A DNA stretch of 9,889 bases from an uncultured Bacilli bacterium. GTDB taxonomy: Bacteria; Bacillota_I; Bacilli_A; RF39; UBA660. The translations under genes and the position numbers were made by a program. The stretch spans positions 1 to 9,889 of the forward strand of contig CAKOHV010000038.1 in NCBI GenBank assembly GCA_934086145.1, given 5' to 3'. Of the stretch, positions 6,917 to 9,889 are shown piece after piece (the first letter of the stretch is position 1; each line of letters opens with the position of its first letter). The notes under the pieces were generated by a model. It did no database searches. It was not told the origin of the DNA and saw only the letters and a program-made list of their open reading frames with translations.

Positions 6917-6945
6917 ACATTACACTTCATTAAGGCTTTTGTCAA
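6917..6945 (-). promoter_or_regulatory. Promoter of the PIG-L/yfhO pair
   Basis: On the minus strand a perfect -35 TTGACA (6940-6945) is followed by TGTAAT (6919-6924; five of six, 15-base spacer) or TAATGT (6917-6922; weaker, 17-base spacer). The transcript would start near 6910, just upstream of the GGAGGG site and the ATG at 6885. CTTGACA (6913-6919) and TGTCAAG (6940-6946) form a 7-bp inverted repeat across the core promoter. Further upstream, TTTCTTAA (6969-6976) and TTAAGAAA (6988-6995) form another. The rest of the 6946-7136 spacer is AT-rich with nothing identifiable. Confidence 0.6.
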
Positions 6946-7136
6946 GCAAAAGAAGTCGAAAAAAAGTGTTTCTTAACAATTAAAATTTTAAGAAAGTAAA
7001 TAAAATATTTTTTTAAAATGAGGAAAAGATAAGTTAAGGTTTTTTATGATAAATATTCTTTGAAAATCTTATTTAATGGATGATAAATGATAAAATTTTA
7101 ATTTTGGTTTAAGAAATAATCACAATTTTTTCTTAT

Positions 7137-7167
7137 AAAAAGAGCATATTCTAATAAGAATATCCTC
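7137..7167 (-). terminator. Rho-independent terminator of uppP
   Basis: On the minus strand GAGGATATTC (7158-7167), loop TTATTA and GAATATGCTC (7142-7151) pair over ten positions with one G-G mismatch, followed directly by a T-run (7137-7141). It begins about ten bases after the uppP stop codon and separates uppP from the PIG-L/yfhO unit. Confidence 0.85.
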
Positions 7168-7177
7168 CTTTTATGTC

Positions 7178-8005
7178 TTATTTAATTAAGAAAAAGTATA
7201 AAAGAACTATAATACCTAAAACGATACGATAATAACCAAATACTTTAAAATCATGTTTTCTGATGTAATTCATTAAGAATTTAATTACTAAAATACTAAC
7301 AATAAAAGCGACTAAGCAACCAATACCTAAGATTATTAGTTCGCTTGCTTTAAAGGCTAAGCCAACTTTTAAGATATATTTGACTAATTTTAATAAAGAA
7401 GCGCCAGCCATGACAGGAATAGCAAGGAAGAATGTAAATTCAGCAGCAACACTTCTTTCTAGGCCAATAGCTAAGCCACCGATAATAGTTGAACCACTAC
7501 GGCTTGTTCCTGGTATTAATGATAGTAATTGGAAAGCTCCAACGCCTAGGGCTTGCTTATAAGTTATATCATTTAATTTTTTAGTTTTCTGCGAACCAAT
7601 ATTTTTACTTTCCATAACAATAAAGACAATACCATAAATGATAAGTGTTAAAGAAACAACAACTCCATTATATAAATGAGCATCTAACCAATCGTCAAAC
7701 AAAATACCAATTATAGCTGCTGGAATACAAGCCACTAAGATTTTACCCCATAAGTTTAGAGTATCTTTGGTTTCTTGTTTGGTTTTATTAAAGCCCCAAG
7801 GGAAAATCGTTTTAAAATACATGATAACAACAGCAAGAATAGCTCCTAATTGAATTACAACTTCAAATAATTTATAGAATTCTTCACTAACATTTAAATT
7901 AATAAATTCATCTAATAAAATCATATGACCGGTTGATGATATGGGAAGCCATTCTGTTATTCCTTCAACAATGCCAAAAAGAATAGCTTTTAAAATTTCA
8001 AGCAT
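7178..8005 (-). CDS. uppP: Undecaprenyl-diphosphatase UppP (BacA)
   Basis: UppP dephosphorylates undecaprenyl diphosphate at the membrane, regenerating the carrier lipid used for peptidoglycan and teichoic-acid synthesis; extra copies give bacitracin resistance. The 275-residue protein has both signature motifs. The first is EGITEWLPISSTGH at 14-27, with the E14/E18 pair and H27. The second is PGTSRSGST at 165-173, with the essential R169. About eight membrane segments cover the length, which is normal for the family. The ATG at 8005 has AAAAGGTGA at ideal spacing. An in-frame ATG 23 codons upstream (8074) is rejected because it would lie at or next to the predicted transcript start and adds residues not found in the family. 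The gene stands alone between two terminators. Confidence 0.97.
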   Translation of the reverse strand: MLEILKAILFGIVEGITEWLPISSTGHMILLDEFINLNVSEEFYKLFEVVIQLGAILAVVIMYFKTIFPWGFNKTKQETKDTLNLWGKILVACIPAAIIGILFDDWLDAHLYNGVVVSLTLIIYGIVFIVMESKNIGSQKTKKLNDITYKQALGVGAFQLLSLIPGTSRSGSTIIGGLAIGLERSVAAEFTFFLAIPVMAGASLLKLVKYILKVGLAFKASELIILGIGCLVAFIVSILVIKFLMNYIRKHDFKVFGYYRIVLGIIVLLYFFLIK

Positions 8006-8016
8006 AAAATCACCTT

Positions 8017-8040
8017 TTTCTAATAAGAAATCATTAGAAA
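8017..8040 (-). promoter_or_regulatory. uppP leader hairpin with an embedded four-codon reading frame
   Basis: In the uppP 5' leader, TTTCTAAT (8033-8040 region on the minus strand) pairs perfectly over 8 bp with ATTAGAAA (8017-8024), with an 8-base loop, ending right at the AAGGTGA ribosome-binding site. Within it lies ATG-ATT-TCT-TAT-TAG (8034 down to 8020), encoding M-I-S-Y, with its own AAAGGA (8041-8046) six bases upstream. Translation of the mini-frame would melt the hairpin. Either element could be chance in AT-rich sequence. Confidence 0.35.
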
Positions 8041-8079
8041 TCCTTTCTATATTTTTGAGTGTATGATAACCCATAAGAA

Positions 8080-8088
8080 ATTATATCA
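8080..8088 (-). promoter_or_regulatory. Extended -10 promoter of uppP
   Basis: On the minus strand TGATATAAT is a consensus TATAAT (8080-8085) with the TGn extension (8086-8088). The expected transcript starts near 8073, giving a leader of about 68 bases. The -35 region is a T-rich stretch with poor consensus match. Confidence 0.6.
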
Positions 8089-8138
8089 CATTTTATAAAG
8101 GTAAAAATTAATAATTTTAGAAAAAGAAAAGTGAATGT

Positions 8139-8161
8139 AAAAAAGAAGCATGAAGCTTCTT
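8139..8161 (-). terminator. Rho-independent terminator of gpmI overlapping its stop codon
   Basis: On the minus strand AAGAAGC (8155-8161), loop TTCAT and GCTTCTT (8143-8149) form a 7-bp stem that runs into a T-run ending at 8139. The first two bases of the stem are the last two of the gpmI TAA stop. Confidence 0.85.
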
Positions 8162-9680
8162 ATTTCTTAATTAAAGAAAGACCAGTCATTTCCTTTGGAA
8201 TAGGAATGTTTAGTAATTCTAACATAGTTGGAGCAACATCAGCTAGTTTACCATCATTTAAAGTTATGCCTTCTCTTGTAACGATACAAGGTACAGGATT
8301 AGTAGTATGACTTGTAACTGGTTTATGTTCAGCATCCCACATCATGTCACAGTTACCATGGTCAGCAATAATCATTAGAGTTCCGCCTAGTTCTGTTACG
8401 GTTTTAGCATATATTTTAGCTAGGCATTCATCCATTGCTTCAACAGCTTTAACAGCTGCTTCATAAATACCTGTGTGTCCTACCATATCACCATTGGCTA
8501 AGTTCATAATGGTAACATCATAGTTACCTACTTCATTTAGAAAATGATCAGTTACTTCATAAACACTCATTTCTGGTTTTAAGTCATATGTCGCAACTTT
8601 TGGGGATGGTATAAGAACTTTTTTCATATCATCATATTCGACTTCTTTACCGCCATCAAAGAAGAAAGTTACGTGAGGATATTTTTCGGTTTCAGCAATT
8701 CTTAATTGACTTAAACCATTTTTATGTAAGTATTCACCTAGAATATTTTTTAAATCTAAGTCATTGAAGGCATGAGGTGATAAGACAGTTTCTGTAACAG
8801 GGAACATCGTTAAGGTCTTTAGGTTATTAAAATGTTTAATAACTAAGCCCTTAGCAGAAGCTTCTTCTTCGTAAGCATCAGGGTTAGATAAGCAAGTAAA
8901 TAGTTCTCTTAAACGGTCTTTACGGAAGTTAAAAGTTATAACACCATCATTATCATTTAAAGGAAGATTATGAATAATAGCTGGAATAATAAATTCATCA
9001 GTTTTATTATTAGTGTAGCTATCATTAACTAAATCTTGGTAAGTAGCATATTCTTTGCCTTGACCATAGCAAATAGCATCATAAGCCAATTTTAAGCGAT
9101 CAAAGTTGTTATCACGATCCATAGCATAATAACGACCATTTATAGTGGTAATTTGGCCACCTACTTCTTTTAATTTTTTATCGAGGATATCTAAGTATAT
9201 TAAAGCACTCTTTTCATAAGTGTCACGGCCATCAGTAAAGACATCGACACAAATATTTTTAACATTGTTTTCTTTACACATATCTAGTAAAGCTAATAAA
9301 TGATTGATATGTGAATGGATACCACCATCACTTAGTAAACCCATAATATGTAAATTAGAATTATTTTCTTTAACATGATTTAAAACAGCTAAAATTTCTT
9401 GATTGTTAAAGATTTCACGATTATTTATCGCTTCGGTAATTGCTTGAAGTGGTTGAAGAGCTATTCTTCCTGAACCTAGGTTCATATGTCCTACTTCACT
9501 GGTTCCCATTTGTCCTTCTGGTAAGCCTACATATGGGCCACTCGCTTGAAGAATGGAATGAGGATATTTATTAAAAAGCATATCTAAAGTTGGTTTGTGA
9601 GCATTTTTGAATGCATTTCCATCACTTTCTTCGCGAAGGCCACAGCCATCTAATATGCACAAAACTAATGGTTTTTTCAT
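8160..9680 (-). CDS. gpmI: 2,3-bisphosphoglycerate-independent phosphoglycerate mutase
   Basis: GpmI interconverts 3- and 2-phosphoglycerate in glycolysis and gluconeogenesis, using two Mn ions and a phosphoserine intermediate. The 506-residue length is typical. In Bacillus-like numbering from the ATG, the metal and catalytic set is complete: D11 (ILDGCG), S61 in MGTSEVGH (the phosphorylated serine), D398 and H402 (GDMVGH), D440 and H441 (ADHGN), and H458 (SHTTNP). Substrate-site residues are present in GGIHSH, FTDGRD, GRYYAMDRD, FNFRKDR and EKYPHV. ATG 9680 is chosen over an in-frame GTG at 9689 because that GTG lies within the GAGTGA ribosome-binding site. The gene is monocistronic, with its own promoter and terminator, and is not clustered with other glycolytic genes here. 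Confidence 0.98.
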   Translation of the reverse strand: MKKPLVLCILDGCGLREESDGNAFKNAHKPTLDMLFNKYPHSILQASGPYVGLPEGQMGTSEVGHMNLGSGRIALQPLQAITEAINNREIFNNQEILAVLNHVKENNSNLHIMGLLSDGGIHSHINHLLALLDMCKENNVKNICVDVFTDGRDTYEKSALIYLDILDKKLKEVGGQITTINGRYYAMDRDNNFDRLKLAYDAICYGQGKEYATYQDLVNDSYTNNKTDEFIIPAIIHNLPLNDNDGVITFNFRKDRLRELFTCLSNPDAYEEEASAKGLVIKHFNNLKTLTMFPVTETVLSPHAFNDLDLKNILGEYLHKNGLSQLRIAETEKYPHVTFFFDGGKEVEYDDMKKVLIPSPKVATYDLKPEMSVYEVTDHFLNEVGNYDVTIMNLANGDMVGHTGIYEAAVKAVEAMDECLAKIYAKTVTELGGTLMIIADHGNCDMMWDAEHKPVTSHTTNPVPCIVTREGITLNDGKLADVAPTMLELLNIPIPKEMTGLSLIKK

Positions 9681-9706
9681 ATAATTCACTCTTTTCTATG
9701 TATAAT

Positions 9707-9734
9707 ATTTTAACAAATTATCTAAAATTAACAA
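9707..9734 (-). promoter_or_regulatory. Probable gpmI promoter
   Basis: On the minus strand TTGTTA (9729-9734) and TAAAAT (9707-9712) are separated by 16 bases, about 30 bases upstream of the start codon. The surrounding sequence is so AT-rich that other -10 boxes (for example TATTAT at 9702-9707) are possible. Confidence 0.4.
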
Positions 9735-9745
9735 GTAGCTTTTAG

Positions 9746-9774
9746 AAAAAAAGTTCTATTATTACTAATAGAAC
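9746..9774 (-). terminator. Rho-independent terminator of the receiver-domain gene
   Basis: On the minus strand GTTCTATT (9767-9774), loop AGTAAT and AATAGAAC (9753-9760) form a perfect 8-bp stem followed by seven T residues (9746-9752). It lies 40 bases past the stop of the partial gene at the right edge. Confidence 0.85.
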
Positions 9775-9813
9775 GACATAATATTTTTTAATAAAATATT
9801 TGATAAATATTAA

Positions 9814-9889
9814 TTACTTTAAATATTTTAAGATAGTATCGTTTAATAATTCTTTATTAAGAGGTTTGCTTAGGTAATCAGCGAAGCCA
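9814..9889 (-). CDS. C-terminal end of a response-regulator receiver domain (partial)
   Basis: Only the last 24 residues and a TAA stop (9814-9816) are in the window; the gene continues beyond the right edge. The sequence GFADYLSKPL, followed by a helix ending ILKYLK, matches the end of a CheY-like receiver domain. It holds the conserved Lys-Pro after strand 5 (K8-P9 of the fragment) and the closing helix alpha-5. A receiver at the extreme C-terminus, with the DYLSKP wording, is most often seen in hybrid sensor kinases, though a stand-alone receiver is possible. An orthodox DNA-binding regulator is less likely because no output domain follows. A strong terminator after it makes it the end of its operon. 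Confidence 0.7.
   Translation of the reverse strand, partial: GFADYLSKPLNKELLNDTILKYLK

Noticed and set aside
6946..7136. Possible small RNA or small gene in the spacer between uppP and the PIG-L gene
   Set aside because: The spacer is AT-rich with an 8-bp inverted repeat, but no promoter-plus-terminator pair or plausible reading frame could be defined.
7380..7562. Plus-strand open frame opposite uppP
   Set aside because: It is antisense to the conserved PGTSRS region of uppP, and its stop-free length follows from that gene's codons.

Overview
This is an AT-rich window (roughly one third G+C by eye) in which every confident gene lies on the minus strand. The composition, short spacers, AGGTG/GGAGG ribosome-binding sites and gene families (YfhO, UppP, Cof-type HAD hydrolase, cofactor-independent phosphoglycerate mutase) suggest a low-G+C Gram-positive. 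A host-associated member of the Bacilli/Erysipelotrichia/RF39-like group is plausible, but that placement is inference. All nine visible minus-strand reading frames end in TAA or TAG and none in TGA. The Trp codon checked by eye, in gpmI, is TGG.

In transcription order (right to left) the window starts with the last 24 residues of a response-regulator receiver domain at the right edge, followed by its terminator. Next is gpmI, a monocistronic glycolytic gene with its own terminator, which overlaps the stop codon. It is followed by uppP (bacA), an undecaprenyl-diphosphatase with an extended -10 promoter, a leader hairpin and a strong terminator. A new promoter then drives an overlapping pair: a membrane-anchored PIG-L-type deacetylase and a large YfhO-family membrane glycosyltransferase. 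No terminator is visible after yfhO. A further promoter 55 to 85 bases downstream, embedded in a 10-bp inverted repeat, precedes a three-gene cluster: HAD phosphatase, HdeD/DUF308-like membrane protein, and an unrecognised helical 266-residue protein. The last complete gene is an RlmI-like SAM-dependent methyltransferase with its own promoter and terminator.

Functionally the centre of the window is cell-envelope work. UppP recycles the undecaprenyl carrier, YfhO-type enzymes use undecaprenyl-phosphate sugars to decorate lipoteichoic acid, and the PIG-L protein is predicted to face outside and could deacetylate an N-acetyl sugar of that decoration. The rest is housekeeping (GpmI, methyltransferase, HAD phosphatase).

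The least explained material is at the left. Two diverged direct copies (about 84% identical over 77 bases) of an intergenic element occur at 1-77 and 1303-1379. Each carries a similar short plus-strand reading frame that may be a fossil of a mobile-element gene. I see no CRISPR array, tRNA, rRNA, intact insertion sequence or recognisable defence system.
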